Source: Mesonia algae (lineage in GTDB: Bacteria; Bacteroidota; Bacteroidia; Flavobacteriales; Flavobacteriaceae). Taken from it: DNA of 64,000 bases. Positions 25,329 through 34,343 of this stretch are shown here, piece by piece. The stretch covers positions 578,574 to 642,573 of the forward strand of contig NZ_QKYV01000001.1 in the NCBI RefSeq assembly GCF_003253545.1, in the 5' to 3' direction. Positions within the stretch are counted from its first letter, which is position 1, and each line of letters begins with the position of its first letter. The notes below the pieces were generated by a model that saw nothing but the letters and a program-made list of their open reading frames with translations, was not told the origin of the DNA and did not search any database. A program made the position numbers and the translations under genes.

Positions 25329-27959
25329 ATGAAACGTAATTACTTACCTACATATACAAGAATCTTAATTATCCTGCTTGCTACGGTTTCTATAGCTTCG
25401 TGTTCGAGAAAAAAGAACAAATGGCTTAATAGAAACTTCCATGCTATGGGCGCTTATTATAATATCATCTACAATGGCAACTTGGCTTTAGAGTTAGGAA
25501 AAGATGAGGTAGAGCAAACTTATATAGACAACTACTGGGAAATACTTCCTATAGAACGCATGCAGGTTGTAGAAGAAGCTCGTTTGCCTGGAGAAAGCAA
25601 AAATGAAAATTTTGAACGAGCCGAAGATAAAGCTGCAAAGGCCATTCAAAAACACAACATCAACATAGGAGGCACAGAGTATAATCCTCAAATGGATGAA
25701 GCTTTTTTGCTTTTAGGAAAAGCTCGCTATTACGATCAGCGTTTTTTCCCAGCCATAGAAGCCTTTAATTATATCATTACCGATTATCCAGAAAGTGACC
25801 GTATTGCTACCGCAAAGATTTGGCGTGAGAAGACCAATATGCGTATGGGAAATAACGAAACGGCGCTTAAAAATTTAAAAGAATTATTAGCTCAAGATTT
25901 AGAATTTGAGGAAGAAGATTTAGCCGATGCTTCGGCGACTTTAGCCCAAGCTTATATTAATTTAGAGCAAAATGATAGCGCTATCGCTCCGTTAACCGAA
26001 GCGATTAGAGTAACGCCTTCTAATGAAAAAAGAGGAAGGTATTTATATATTAAAGGTCAGTTATATGACAGGTTAGCGCAAATAGATAGTGCTAATAAAA
26101 CTTTTGATGAGGTTATTGCGCTCAATAGAAAATCTCCACGAGTATATATGATTAATGCATATATGGAGAAAGCAAGAAACTACGATTTTGATGAGCAAGA
26201 CCGTTTGGCTTTATTAGAACTGCTTCAGGAGTTGGAAGAAGATAGAGAAAACCGACCTTTCTTAGATAAGATTTACTATCAAATTGCAGAATATTATCGC
26301 GCTAATGATACCATTCCGGGATCGGTCACTTTTTACAATAAATCATTAAGAACCGACACACGAGACACGTATTTAAAATCTAGAAATTACCTCACTTTAG
26401 GGAATATCAATTTTGATGCGGCACAGTACAAAGACGCAGGAGCTTATTACGATAGCACCTTAACCAACTTACCTGAAAATACCAGAGAATATAGAGCAAT
26501 TAGAAAGAAACGTGTCAATTTAGACGATGTGATTCTTTATGAAGATATTGCTGCTAAAAATGACAGTATTCTCAATTTGGTAAATATGTCTGAAGCAGAC
26601 CGTTTGACTTTCTTTACGGAATATACTAATAGCTTAAAAGAAACTGCAATAGCGGAAGCCAAAGAAGAAGCGAAAAATAAAAATCAAACCCCTAGTAACC
26701 TTTTCGGAAAACAAAGAAGTACTGCTGGTGGAGCAAGCAGCGGTGGAGATTTTTATTTCTATGATAGCAAGCAAGTCGCAAAAGGAGTTATGAAATTTAA
26801 CAGAACCTGGGGAAATCGTGCTTTAGCCGATAATTGGCGTTATGAAAAAGGAGGTAAAAACGAGAGTCAGGAAGATGAAATCGACCCTGAAGAAGCAATT
26901 TTAGCCGAGATAGAAAGCGATCCTCAATATCAGCCAGTCACCTATGTAGAGAGCATTCCTAAAGATGAAAAGCTCATCGATAGTTTGGGTAAAGAGAGAA
27001 ATTTCGCTTATTACCAATTAGGAGTTATTTATAAAGAGAAATTTAAAGAATATCAATTGGCAGCTAATAAGCTAGAAGCATTATTAGAAAATAAACCAGA
27101 AGAGCGTCTTATTTTACCTTCTAAATACAACTTGTACAAAATCTATGAGGCCATGGGAGATGATGCCAATGCTAATAGATGGAAGCAAAACATATTAACC
27201 AATCATTCAGATTCTCGTTATGCTACTATTTTAAGGAACCCAAGAGGTTTGTTAGACGATCAAAATAGTCCTGAAGCTGTTTATGCTAGTGTTTATCGTA
27301 AGTTTGAGAATCAAGAATATAAAACTGTTATAGAAGAGGCCAATAAAAATATAGAAGTGTTTACGGGAAATGATATTGTCCCAAAATTCGAGTTATTAAA
27401 AGCAACTGCTTCTGGAAGGTATTATGGTTTTGAAGAATATAAGAAAGGCTTAAACTATGTTGCGCTTACCTATCCTCAAAGTGAAGAAGGGAAAAGGGCC
27501 GAAGAGATTGTTTCTAAATCTTTACCAGTATTAAAAAATAAGACGTTTAAATTTCCGAAAAATGCTAAGGAATATAAGTTGGTTTATCCGTTTGAGTTAG
27601 CTATCCAACAAGTAGATACTAACCAAGTAAATTCCGATAAGGAAAAAGAAAAAATAGCAGATAAAGAAGAATTTACAATAGATGATGTTGTGGCTTTAAA
27701 GGAAAAAATTGATGAAGCTATAGTAGAGTTTGGCTTTACGGATTTATATACCTCTATAGATATTTATTCTCCTAATAAAACTTTATTGATTGTTCATGGT
27801 CTTAAAAGTAAATTGGGAGCAGAAGGTTTTGGAGAAAAACTTTTAAAAGAAAAGGATTATAAAATTGATTATCAAAATATAGGAATTGCATCAGAAGATT
27901 ATAAAACGGTACAAGTTCATAAAAATTTAAGCGATTACATCTCTCAAGCAACAAAATAA
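25329..27959 (+). CDS. sprE: T9SS/gliding lipoprotein SprE (PorW)-like, TPR protein
   Basis: An 876-residue lipoprotein: N-terminal helix then SIASCSRKKNKW with the lipobox cysteine at about 26. The mature start, KKNKWLNRNFHAMGAYYNIIYNGNLALE, and long TPR arrays (about 125-290 and 310-400) match the SprE/PorW family needed for type IX secretion and, in gliding species, motility. A low-complexity middle segment (about 440-540) joins a second TPR region and a C-terminal domain of about 90 residues. It supports the two T9SS-sorted peptidases encoded at 41001 and 55432. A bactofilin gene follows 13 bases later. Confidence 0.87.
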   Translation: MKRNYLPTYTRILIILLATVSIASCSRKKNKWLNRNFHAMGAYYNIIYNGNLALELGKDEVEQTYIDNYWEILPIERMQVVEEARLPGESKNENFERAEDKAAKAIQKHNINIGGTEYNPQMDEAFLLLGKARYYDQRFFPAIEAFNYIITDYPESDRIATAKIWREKTNMRMGNNETALKNLKELLAQDLEFEEEDLADASATLAQAYINLEQNDSAIAPLTEAIRVTPSNEKRGRYLYIKGQLYDRLAQIDSANKTFDEVIALNRKSPRVYMINAYMEKARNYDFDEQDRLALLELLQELEEDRENRPFLDKIYYQIAEYYRANDTIPGSVTFYNKSLRTDTRDTYLKSRNYLTLGNINFDAAQYKDAGAYYDSTLTNLPENTREYRAIRKKRVNLDDVILYEDIAAKNDSILNLVNMSEADRLTFFTEYTNSLKETAIAEAKEEAKNKNQTPSNLFGKQRSTAGGASSGGDFYFYDSKQVAKGVMKFNRTWGNRALADNWRYEKGGKNESQEDEIDPEEAILAEIESDPQYQPVTYVESIPKDEKLIDSLGKERNFAYYQLGVIYKEKFKEYQLAANKLEALLENKPEERLILPSKYNLYKIYEAMGDDANANRWKQNILTNHSDSRYATILRNPRGLLDDQNSPEAVYASVYRKFENQEYKTVIEEANKNIEVFTGNDIVPKFELLKATASGRYYGFEEYKKGLNYVALTYPQSEEGKRAEEIVSKSLPVLKNKTFKFPKNAKEYKLVYPFELAIQQVDTNQVNSDKEKEKIADKEEFTIDDVVALKEKIDEAIVEFGFTDLYTSIDIYSPNKTLLIVHGLKSKLGAEGFGEKLLKEKDYKIDYQNIGIASEDYKTVQVHKNLSDYISQATK

Positions 27960-27972
27960 AAAAAACCACGTC

Positions 27973-28392
27973 ATGTTTTCAGACAATAAAAAATCGAGAA
28001 AAGAAACGTCTAACCCTAATAAGGACCAAAATAAAATAGCTCAAGGAACTACTATCAAAGGAGATATTGAAGCTCAAGGAAGTTTTAGAATAGAAGGAAC
28101 TTTAGAAGGAACTTTAACTACTACAGGGAAAGTAGTATTAGGTAAGTCTGGTTTTATAAAAGGAGAGATGCAGTGTGAAAATGCTGACTTAGAAGGTAAA
28201 TTTTCTGGAAAATTAAAAGTGAATAATACACTTTCTTTAAGATCTACAGCCCAAATAGAGGGAGAGGTTATTACAGGCAAATTAGCCATAGAGCCAGGAG
28301 CCGATTTTAATGCTACGTGTGCAATGAAAAGCTCAGTAAAAAATTTAAACGATGACCGAAGAACCAAAAAAAAAGAAGGAAAAACCGCTTAA
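27973..28392 (+). CDS. Bactofilin (polymer-forming cytoskeletal protein)
   Basis: A 139-residue protein. After a short charged N-terminal tail, the region 25-120 has the beta-helical repeats of bactofilins (IAQGTTIKGDIEAQGSFRIEG, LEGTLTTTGKVVLGKSGFIKGE, and so on). Bactofilins form filaments without nucleotide and act as scaffolds for cell shape or envelope machines. The link with sprE directly upstream is worth noting. Its last 41 bases overlap the start of the atpZ-like gene in another frame. Confidence 0.9.
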   Translation: MFSDNKKSRKETSNPNKDQNKIAQGTTIKGDIEAQGSFRIEGTLEGTLTTTGKVVLGKSGFIKGEMQCENADLEGKFSGKLKVNNTLSLRSTAQIEGEVITGKLAIEPGADFNATCAMKSSVKNLNDDRRTKKKEGKTA

Positions 28393-28591
28393 TAATTGGG
28401 CTGTTTTTACAGGTATAGCTTTTCAAATGGCCGTGGTCATTACAGGAGGCGTGCTTTTGGGTATTTGGCTAGACAAAAAGATCGAAAATAAATATTCTGC
28501 CTTTACAATTTCATGTTCCTTGCTGGGGGTTTTTGTAGCGCTTTATCAAGTGTATAAAACCGTTAAAGACTTAGATAATGACAAAAAATAA
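28352..28591 (+). CDS. AtpZ/AtpI family ATP synthase accessory protein
   Basis: A 79-residue protein with a lysine-rich N-terminal end and two membrane segments containing FQMAVVITGGVLLGIWLDKK, which is typical of the AtpZ/AtpI (Mg2+-transport/c-ring assembly) family, found just before F-type ATPase genes. The start lies inside the bactofilin gene, giving a 41-base overlap in a different frame; this suggests coupled translation. It overlaps the next gene by 14 bases. Confidence 0.8.
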   Translation: MTEEPKKKKEKPLNNWAVFTGIAFQMAVVITGGVLLGIWLDKKIENKYSAFTISCSLLGVFVALYQVYKTVKDLDNDKK

Positions 28592-28976
28592 ACTTTCCTT
28601 TTTTCAATTCTCAAAATACTTACTTTCTTTTACCTTAGTCCTGGGGCTGCTTCAATATTTTGTGGTTGAACAGTTCTTGCAAAAAGAAGTCTATTATTCC
28701 ACCTTTATCATTTATGGTTTCCTTTTTATGGTAACCATGGGTATTTATGCTATTCTCCTTTTTATTCACAAAGGTTTTGAAGATAAAACTGGCTTTGCCT
28801 TTATGGGCTTAAGTTTCTTTAAAATGTTTTTATCTATCCTCTTTCTTCTTCCTATTATACTTGCAGAAGGAGGTAAGGCTAATATGGTCTTAGATATTTT
28901 TACTTTTTTTATACCTTACTTTTTGTTTCTTCTTTTTGAGACTATTTTTGTGGTAAGATTATTACGATCTAAATAG
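28578..28976 (+). CDS. Small membrane protein of the atp region (DUF6168-like)
   Basis: A 132-residue protein with four membrane segments and short loops. It occupies the place that AtpI takes in many atp operons and may serve the same assembly role, but its sequence is not clearly AtpI. It overlaps the AtpZ-like gene by 14 bases. The atpB promoter lies after its stop codon. Confidence 0.7.
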   Translation: MTKNKLSFFQFSKYLLSFTLVLGLLQYFVVEQFLQKEVYYSTFIIYGFLFMVTMGIYAILLFIHKGFEDKTGFAFMGLSFFKMFLSILFLLPIILAEGGKANMVLDIFTFFIPYFLFLLFETIFVVRLLRSK

Positions 28977-29035
28977 CTGCTTTTCAGTAATTTGTTAGGA
29001 TATTTTACGTAGAGTCAAATTTTTTACAGCAAGTC

Positions 29036-29065
29036 TTTCAGATAAAGATTAAAAGTATATCTTTG
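29036..29065 (+). promoter_or_regulatory. Candidate promoter for atpBEFHAG
   Basis: TATCTTTG (29058-29065) is a full TAnnTTTG match with TTT in place of TTG 19 bases upstream (29036-29038). The predicted leader before the atpB ATG is about 27 bases. Confidence 0.6.
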
Positions 29066-29097
29066 CAGCAAAATTTAGAGAGCATAATTCGGGTACT

Positions 29098-30180
29098 ATG
29101 AAAGCACACCAATCTTTAAAGAAGATAATGATATTAACAATAGCCTTTGCTATGTTGCCTTTAATGTCATTTGCTAAAAAAGATATCGCTGAAGCGGAAG
29201 AAGAGTTTAATCCAACCGATATGATTATGCATCACATTGGTGATTCTCACGGATGGCATTTTTTTGGAAGCGGAGATAGTTCATTTACATTACCATTACC
29301 TGTAATATTGTATACAGATAATGGATTGGTTACTTTTATGTCTAGTGAGTTTCATCACGATACAGAAGGTCATCACGTTGTTGAGAAAAACGGAATGCGT
29401 TTTGTGAACTTTCACGAAAAAATTTACCAATTAGAAGCGGATGCAAGTGAAGTTGAGTTTGATGCAGATCATCACCCTTTAAATGCAGAGAAGCCTCTTG
29501 ATCTTTCTATTACAAAAAATGTTGCAGCAATGCTTTTGACTGTTGTCTTGATGTTGTTGTTCTTTTTTAGCTTAGCTAAACATCACAAGAAACACGCGCA
29601 CGCTCCAAAAGGATTAAATAACGCATTGGAAGCTTTAGTTCTTTTTGTGAGAGATGATATCGCAAAACCACAAATAGGAGATAAGAAGTATAAGAAATTT
29701 ATGCCATTCTTATTGACCGTTTTCTTTTTTATCTGGATCACGAACTTATTAGGTTTATTACCAGGTGCAGCAAACGTAACAGGTAATATTTCTGTAACAG
29801 TTTCTTTAGGTTTATTTACTTTAGTTTTAATTATCGTAAACGGAAATTCAGATTTCTGGAAGCACACATTGTGGATGCCAGGTATCCCTACATTTGTTAA
29901 ACCTATTTTGGCTGTAGTAGAAGTTTTAGGTTTAATAATTAAGCCAGTGGCATTAATGATACGTTTATTTGCTAACATTACAGCTGGACACATTATTATT
30001 TTAAGTTTATTAGGATTAATATTTATATTAGAAAGTGCAGGTGTTGCAGGAGTTTCTGTTCCATTTGCATTATTTATTACTGTATTGGAGTTATTGGTAG
30101 CGTTTCTTCAAGCGTTTATTTTTACAATGCTATCAGCGCTATTCATTGGAATGGCAGTACAAGAACATGAACATCATTAA
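29098..30180 (+). CDS. atpB: F0F1 ATP synthase subunit a
   Basis: A 360-residue proton-channel subunit. It has an N-terminal signal-like helix and a histidine-rich periplasmic region of about 120 residues (MIMHHIGDSHGWHFFG, EFHHDTEGHHVV), typical of Bacteroidota AtpB and longer than in E. coli. Six membrane segments follow, including MIRLFANITAGHIIILSLLG with the essential arginine that faces the c-ring. It converts proton flow into c-ring rotation at the inner membrane. First structural gene of an operon atpB-E-F-H-A-G. Confidence 0.95.
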   Translation: MKAHQSLKKIMILTIAFAMLPLMSFAKKDIAEAEEEFNPTDMIMHHIGDSHGWHFFGSGDSSFTLPLPVILYTDNGLVTFMSSEFHHDTEGHHVVEKNGMRFVNFHEKIYQLEADASEVEFDADHHPLNAEKPLDLSITKNVAAMLLTVVLMLLFFFSLAKHHKKHAHAPKGLNNALEALVLFVRDDIAKPQIGDKKYKKFMPFLLTVFFFIWITNLLGLLPGAANVTGNISVTVSLGLFTLVLIIVNGNSDFWKHTLWMPGIPTFVKPILAVVEVLGLIIKPVALMIRLFANITAGHIIILSLLGLIFILESAGVAGVSVPFALFITVLELLVAFLQAFIFTMLSALFIGMAVQEHEHH

Positions 30181-30207
30181 TTTTTAATTTTTTTAATTTT
30201 TTTTACT

Positions 30208-30429
30208 ATGGAATTATTATATGTAGGATTGGCAGCTTTAGGAGCTGGATTAGCAGTTGTTGGAGCAGCAATTGGTGTTGGTAAAATTGGTGGATCAGCG
30301 ATGGAAGCTATCGCTCGTCAGCCAGAAGCATCAGGGAAAATCCAAACAGCAATGATTATTGCAGCGGCACTTGTAGAAGGTGTAGCATTATTCGGAGTAG
30401 TAGCAGCTTTATTAGGTGTGTTACGTTAA
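30208..30429 (+). CDS. atpE: F0F1 ATP synthase subunit c
   Basis: A 73-residue hairpin protein with two membrane helices joined by the polar loop ARQPEA. The ion-binding carboxylate is Glu57 in ALVEGVALFG. The residue after it is Gly, and a Gln/Ser partner set typical of Na+-binding c subunits is not evident, so the ring is expected to carry protons. A perfect 10-bp hairpin follows 18 bases after the stop. Confidence 0.96.
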   Translation: MELLYVGLAALGAGLAVVGAAIGVGKIGGSAMEAIARQPEASGKIQTAMIIAAALVEGVALFGVVAALLGVLR

Positions 30430-30447
30430 GAATTAGAAAGAGAGATT

Positions 30448-30479
30448 CCTTCACAACGGTTGGTTGTGAAGGGGTTTTC
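30448..30479 (+). terminator. Strong hairpin between atpE and atpF
   Basis: CCTTCACAAC (30448-30457), loop GGTTG, GTTGTGAAGG (30463-30472), then GGTTTTCTT. A perfect 10-bp stem. It can act as a partial terminator or as a 3' stabiliser of the atpE message, which would help make many c subunits per complex. Confidence 0.7.
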
Positions 30480-30517
30480 TTAAAAATTGATGTGAGTTAA
30501 CTATTATAGAATAAATT

Positions 30518-31012
30518 ATGGATTTAATTAAACCTGAATTTGGGTTATTTTTCTGGCAAACCATCGTTTTTTTGGTATTGTTGTTTTTAATGGCAAAATT
30601 TGCTTGGAAACCTATTTTAAACTCTGTAAAAGATCGTGAAGATTCTATTAATGATGCATTAGCATCTGCAGAGAATGCACGTCTTGAAATGAAGAATTTA
30701 AAAGCCAACAATGAAAAGCTTTTAAAGGAAGCAAGAGAAGAGCGCGACATCATGATTAAAGAAGCGCGTCAAATTAAAGAGAAAATGATCGCCGATGCTT
30801 CTGGGGAGGCAGAAATAAAAGCAAAAAGTATGATCGCTTCTGCTCAAGAAGCTATCAAGATGGAAAAACAAGCAGCATTAAATGAGATAAAAACTCAGGT
30901 AGCTAGTCTTTCTATAGAAATTGCAGAGAAAGTAGTAAGTAAAGAATTAACTAGCAAAGAAGACCATATGAAATTGGTAGATTCAATGTTAGATGATGTG
31001 AAGTTAAACTAA
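30518..31012 (+). CDS. atpF: F0F1 ATP synthase subunit b
   Basis: A 164-residue peripheral stalk protein: one membrane segment at about 7-27 (FGLFFWQTIVFLVLLFLMAKF) then a long charged helix and coiled coil (LKANNEKLLKEAREERDIMIKEA). It links F0 to F1 together with the delta subunit encoded next. The start at 30518 gives MDLIKPEFGLFFWQ, the usual Bacteroidota N-terminal end. It follows the intergenic hairpin, so its transcript level may be below that of atpE. Confidence 0.95.
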   Translation: MDLIKPEFGLFFWQTIVFLVLLFLMAKFAWKPILNSVKDREDSINDALASAENARLEMKNLKANNEKLLKEAREERDIMIKEARQIKEKMIADASGEAEIKAKSMIASAQEAIKMEKQAALNEIKTQVASLSIEIAEKVVSKELTSKEDHMKLVDSMLDDVKLN

Positions 31013-31028
31013 TCAAATTAGTTAAAAG

Positions 31029-31574
31029 ATGGCTAATACAAGAGCAGCTCAACGTTACGCAAAAGCAATTTTAGATCTTTCTAAAGAGAAATCTATGCTT
31101 GCAGAGGTAAATAATGATATGCGTTTAATCGCAAATACATTAGAGCAAAACAAAGAGCTTAGGAATGTGTTACAAAGTCCGGTGGTTAAGCCATCCGTAA
31201 AGCAAAGCATACTTAAGGAAATCTTTAAAGAGGTAAATGAAATTAGCTCTAAGGCCTTTGATGTATTGTTAGAAAACAATAGAATTAATATATTATCTAT
31301 TGTCGTAGATCGTTTTATCTACCTTTACGATGAGCTCAACAACATTAAAGTAGCTAAAGTAACTACTGTAGAAGCTTTAACTCCAGAGATGGAGCAAAGA
31401 GTTTTGAGTAAGGTAAAAGAGCTTACAGGTAGTCAAGTTACTTTAATCAATAAAATAGATACTTCTATTATAGGAGGCTTTATTCTACGTGTAGGAGATT
31501 TACAATATGATGCAAGTGTATTAGGTAAATTAAATACATTAAGAAAGAAGTTTAATAATCAAGCATACGCATAA
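31029..31574 (+). CDS. atpH: F0F1 ATP synthase subunit delta
   Basis: A 181-residue protein. The helical N-terminal domain is TRAAQRYAKAILDLSKEKS to about residue 105, and the C-terminal end has LINKIDTSIIGGFILRVGDLQYDASVLGKL, the family's signature. It joins the top of F1 (alpha) to subunit b. The gene starts 16 bases after atpF and is followed by atpA after 51 bases. Confidence 0.95.
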   Translation: MANTRAAQRYAKAILDLSKEKSMLAEVNNDMRLIANTLEQNKELRNVLQSPVVKPSVKQSILKEIFKEVNEISSKAFDVLLENNRINILSIVVDRFIYLYDELNNIKVAKVTTVEALTPEMEQRVLSKVKELTGSQVTLINKIDTSIIGGFILRVGDLQYDASVLGKLNTLRKKFNNQAYA

Positions 31575-31625
31575 AAAATATTAATAAAAAGGATACGATT
31601 GAGTATCCAGTTATAATAAATAATT

Positions 31626-33206
31626 ATGGCAGACGTAAATCCTGCTGAAGTTTCAGCAATTTTAAAAGAGCAACTATCTGGTTTCGAAGCAAAAGCTTCT
31701 TTAGACGAGGTAGGTACAGTATTAACCGTAGGAGATGGTATTGCGAATGTATACGGTCTTGAAAATGCAGAATATGGAGAGCTTGTAGAGTTTGAAAGTG
31801 GACTGCAAGGAATGGTGCTTAACCTAGCAGAAGATAATGTTGGGGTAGTATTACTTGGTCCTTCAAAAGAAATTAGCGAAGGCGATACGGTAAAACGTAC
31901 TCAGAAAATTGCTTCTATCAATGTAGGAGAAGGAATTGTAGGACGTGTTGTTGATACTTTAGGTAAGCCTATTGATGGAAAAGGTCCTATTTCTGGAGAC
32001 ACTATCCAGATGCCATTAGAAAGAAAAGCTCCTGGTGTAATTTACCGTGAGCCTGTAACCGAACCTTTACAAACAGGTATCAAATCTATTGATGCACTTG
32101 TTCCTGTAGGAAGAGGACAAAGAGAATTGGTAATTGGTGATCGTCAAACAGGAAAAACTACTGTTTGTATTGATACCATTCTTAATCAAAAAGAATTTTA
32201 CGATGCTGGGGAACCAGTATACTGTATATATGTAGCGATAGGGCAAAAAGCTTCTACCGTTGCCGGAATTGCACAAACATTAGAAGATAAAGGAGCATTA
32301 GCTTATACTACGATTGTTGCTGCAAACGCATCAGATCCTGCAACTATGCAGGTTTATGCACCGTTTGCTGGAGCAGCAATTGGAGAATATTTTAGAGATA
32401 CAGGTAGGCCAGCATTAATTATTTATGATGATTTATCTAAACAAGCGGTAGCTTACCGTGAAGTTTCTCTTTTATTACGTCGTCCACCGGGACGTGAGGC
32501 GTATCCTGGAGATGTATTCTTCTTACACTCTAGATTATTAGAGCGTTCTGCAAAAGTGATCAATGATGATAGTATCGCTAAAGATATGAACGATCTTCCA
32601 GATTCTTTAAAAGACAAAGTAAAAGGAGGAGGTTCTTTAACAGCTTTACCTATTATTGAAACTCAAGCAGGAGATGTATCTGCATATATTCCAACCAACG
32701 TAATTTCGATTACCGATGGTCAAATTTTCTTAACCTCAGATTTATTTAACTCTGGAGTTCGTCCTGCAATTAACGTTGGTATTTCTGTATCGCGTGTAGG
32801 AGGTAACGCACAGATTAAGTCGATGAAGAAAGTATCTGGAACTTTAAAATTAGATCAAGCTCAATATAGAGAATTAGAAGCTTTTGCTAAATTTGGATCA
32901 GATTTAGATGCATCTACTTTAAGCACAATTGAAAAAGGAAAGCGTAACGTAGAGATCTTAAAGCAAGCTCAAAATGACCCTTATCCAGTAGAGAATCAAA
33001 TCGCTATTGTTTACGCTGGTTCTAAGAATTTATTGAGAGATGTTCCTGTAGAAAAAGTAAAAGAATTTGAGGCAGATTATTTAGCGTTCTTAGATGCTAA
33101 ACATAGAGATACCTTAGATACTTTAAAATCAGGTAAATTAACTGATGAAGCTTTAGATGTATTAACGAATGCAGCTAAAGAAATTTCAGCAAAGTATAAA
33201 AAATAA
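31626..33206 (+). CDS. atpA: F0F1 ATP synthase subunit alpha
   Basis: A 526-residue F1 subunit. It has the beta-barrel N-terminal domain, the Walker A GDRQTGKT at 171-178, the Walker B region [17 protein letters not shown], and the arginine finger region in [11 protein letters not shown]. It binds a non-catalytic nucleotide and completes the catalytic sites of beta. The beta and epsilon genes are not in this window, as is usual in Bacteroidota, where atpDC is a separate locus. Length is normal. Confidence 0.97.
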   Translation: MADVNPAEVSAILKEQLSGFEAKASLDEVGTVLTVGDGIANVYGLENAEYGELVEFESGLQGMVLNLAEDNVGVVLLGPSKEISEGDTVKRTQKIASINVGEGIVGRVVDTLGKPIDGKGPISGDTIQMPLERKAPGVIYREPVTEPLQTGIKSIDALVPVGRGQRELVIGDRQTGKTTVCIDTILNQKEFYDAGEPVYCIYVAIGQKASTVAGIAQTLEDKGALAYTTIVAANASDPATMQVYAPFAGAAIGEYFRDTGRPALIIYDDLSKQAVAYREVSLLLRRPPGREAYPGDVFFLHSRLLERSAKVINDDSIAKDMNDLPDSLKDKVKGGGSLTALPIIETQAGDVSAYIPTNVISITDGQIFLTSDLFNSGVRPAINVGISVSRVGGNAQIKSMKKVSGTLKLDQAQYRELEAFAKFGSDLDASTLSTIEKGKRNVEILKQAQNDPYPVENQIAIVYAGSKNLLRDVPVEKVKEFEADYLAFLDAKHRDTLDTLKSGKLTDEALDVLTNAAKEISAKYKK

Positions 33207-33208
33207 AA

Positions 33209-33323
33209 AGTATTGAGTACTGAGGTTTGGGTAGTAAAATACTCAAATTAAAGAATAGTAAAGTACAATATAAATTACAAGTATTGAGTATTTAGTTTTT
33301 CTAAATGCTCAATACTCAATACT
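33209..33323. repeat. Intergenic AGTATTG repeats and 16-bp hairpin (atpA-atpG)
   Basis: Just after the atpA stop is AGTATTGAGTACTGAGG. Near atpG, AGTATTGAGTATTTAG (33280-33295), loop TTTTT and CTAAATGCTCAATACT (33301-33316) make a 16-bp stem with one G-U pair. CTCAATA is repeated in tandem (33308-33321). The first copy can pair with the last arm instead, giving a second fold. Confidence 0.75.
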
Positions 33324-33331
33324 AAGAACAA

Positions 33332-34195
33332 ATGGCAAATTTAAAAGAATTACGTAGTAGGATTACCTCGGTTTCTTCAACCATGCAGATTACCAGTGCC
33401 ATGAAAATGGTTTCTGCTGCTAAGTTGAGTAAAGCGCAAGATGCTATTACAGCAATGCGTCCTTACGCAGATAAACTTACAGAGCTTTTACAAGGTTTAA
33501 GTGCTACGTTGAGTGAAGGTGCAAGTAGTAAGTTTGCAGAAGAACGTGAAGTACAAAATGTACTTATTGTTCCTATTTCTTCTAACAGAGGTTTAGCGGG
33601 AGCGTTTAACAGTAATATCATTAAAGGGGTTAAAAAGATTGCTGCTGAAGAATTTGCAGATAAGAATATACATTTGTTTACCTTAGGGAAAAAAGCAGAT
33701 GATATTTTAAAGAAAACCTTTACCGTAGACAAAAATGACAATACCATTTTTGATCATTTAGAATATGAGCCTGTAGCCGAAATTGCAGAGCATATTATGG
33801 ATGAGTTTGTAAAAGGAAATTACGATAAAGTAGTCTTAGTATACAACAAATTTAAAAATGCAGCGACTCAAATCGTAATGAACGAACAGTTTTTACCAAT
33901 CGTTCCTATTGAAACTGAAGAGAAGGTTACTTTAGATTATGTATTTGAGCCAAATAAAGAAGAGATTATTGAAGAATTAATTCCTAAGTCTCTTAAAATG
34001 CAATTGTTTAAAGCACTAAGAGACTCTTTTGCATCAGAACACGGAGCACGTATGACAGCAATGCATAAAGCAACCGATAACGCTACGGAATTAAGAGATT
34101 CATTAAAATTATCTTATAACAAAGCGCGTCAAGCATCGATTACCAATGAAATTTTAGAGATTGTTGGTGGAGCAGAAGCGGCAGCAAATAGTTAG
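33332..34195 (+). CDS. atpG: F0F1 ATP synthase subunit gamma
   Basis: A 287-residue central stalk subunit. The N-terminal helix is MANLKELRSRITSVSSTMQITSAMKMVSAAKL and the C-terminal one is RMTAMHKATDNATELRDSLKLSYNKARQASITNEILEIVGG; both make the rotating coiled coil. The middle has a Rossmann-like domain with VPISSNRGLAGAFNSNI. It is the last gene of the operon; a terminator follows after about 50 bases. A 125-base spacer with a large hairpin separates it from atpA. Confidence 0.95.
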   Translation: MANLKELRSRITSVSSTMQITSAMKMVSAAKLSKAQDAITAMRPYADKLTELLQGLSATLSEGASSKFAEEREVQNVLIVPISSNRGLAGAFNSNIIKGVKKIAAEEFADKNIHLFTLGKKADDILKKTFTVDKNDNTIFDHLEYEPVAEIAEHIMDEFVKGNYDKVVLVYNKFKNAATQIVMNEQFLPIVPIETEEKVTLDYVFEPNKEEIIEELIPKSLKMQLFKALRDSFASEHGARMTAMHKATDNATELRDSLKLSYNKARQASITNEILEIVGGAEAAANS

Positions 34196-34246
34196 ACTTA
34201 TAGTTTTTAGGTTTATTTCTTAGTAAACTAAAACATATAGAAATTT

Positions 34247-34276
34247 AAAAGCCCTGATTTTTTCAGGGCTTTTTCT
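34247..34276 (+). terminator. Intrinsic terminator of the atp operon
   Basis: GCCCTGA (34251-34257), loop TTTTT, TCAGGGC (34263-34269), with four A to the left and a T-run to the right extending the stem. It lies about 50 bases after the atpG stop. Confidence 0.9.
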
Positions 34277-34343
34277 TTTTATCCAATTCTATTGAAAAGC
34301 TCCGCTTAATTCTATACATTTATTCCCTTAATTATTAGCGCAT

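Noticed and set aside
29583-29993. Long minus-strand frame inside atpB
   Set aside because: It lies opposite a strongly conserved gene and gives a low-complexity, K/N/P-rich product with no recognisable domain; a shadow frame.
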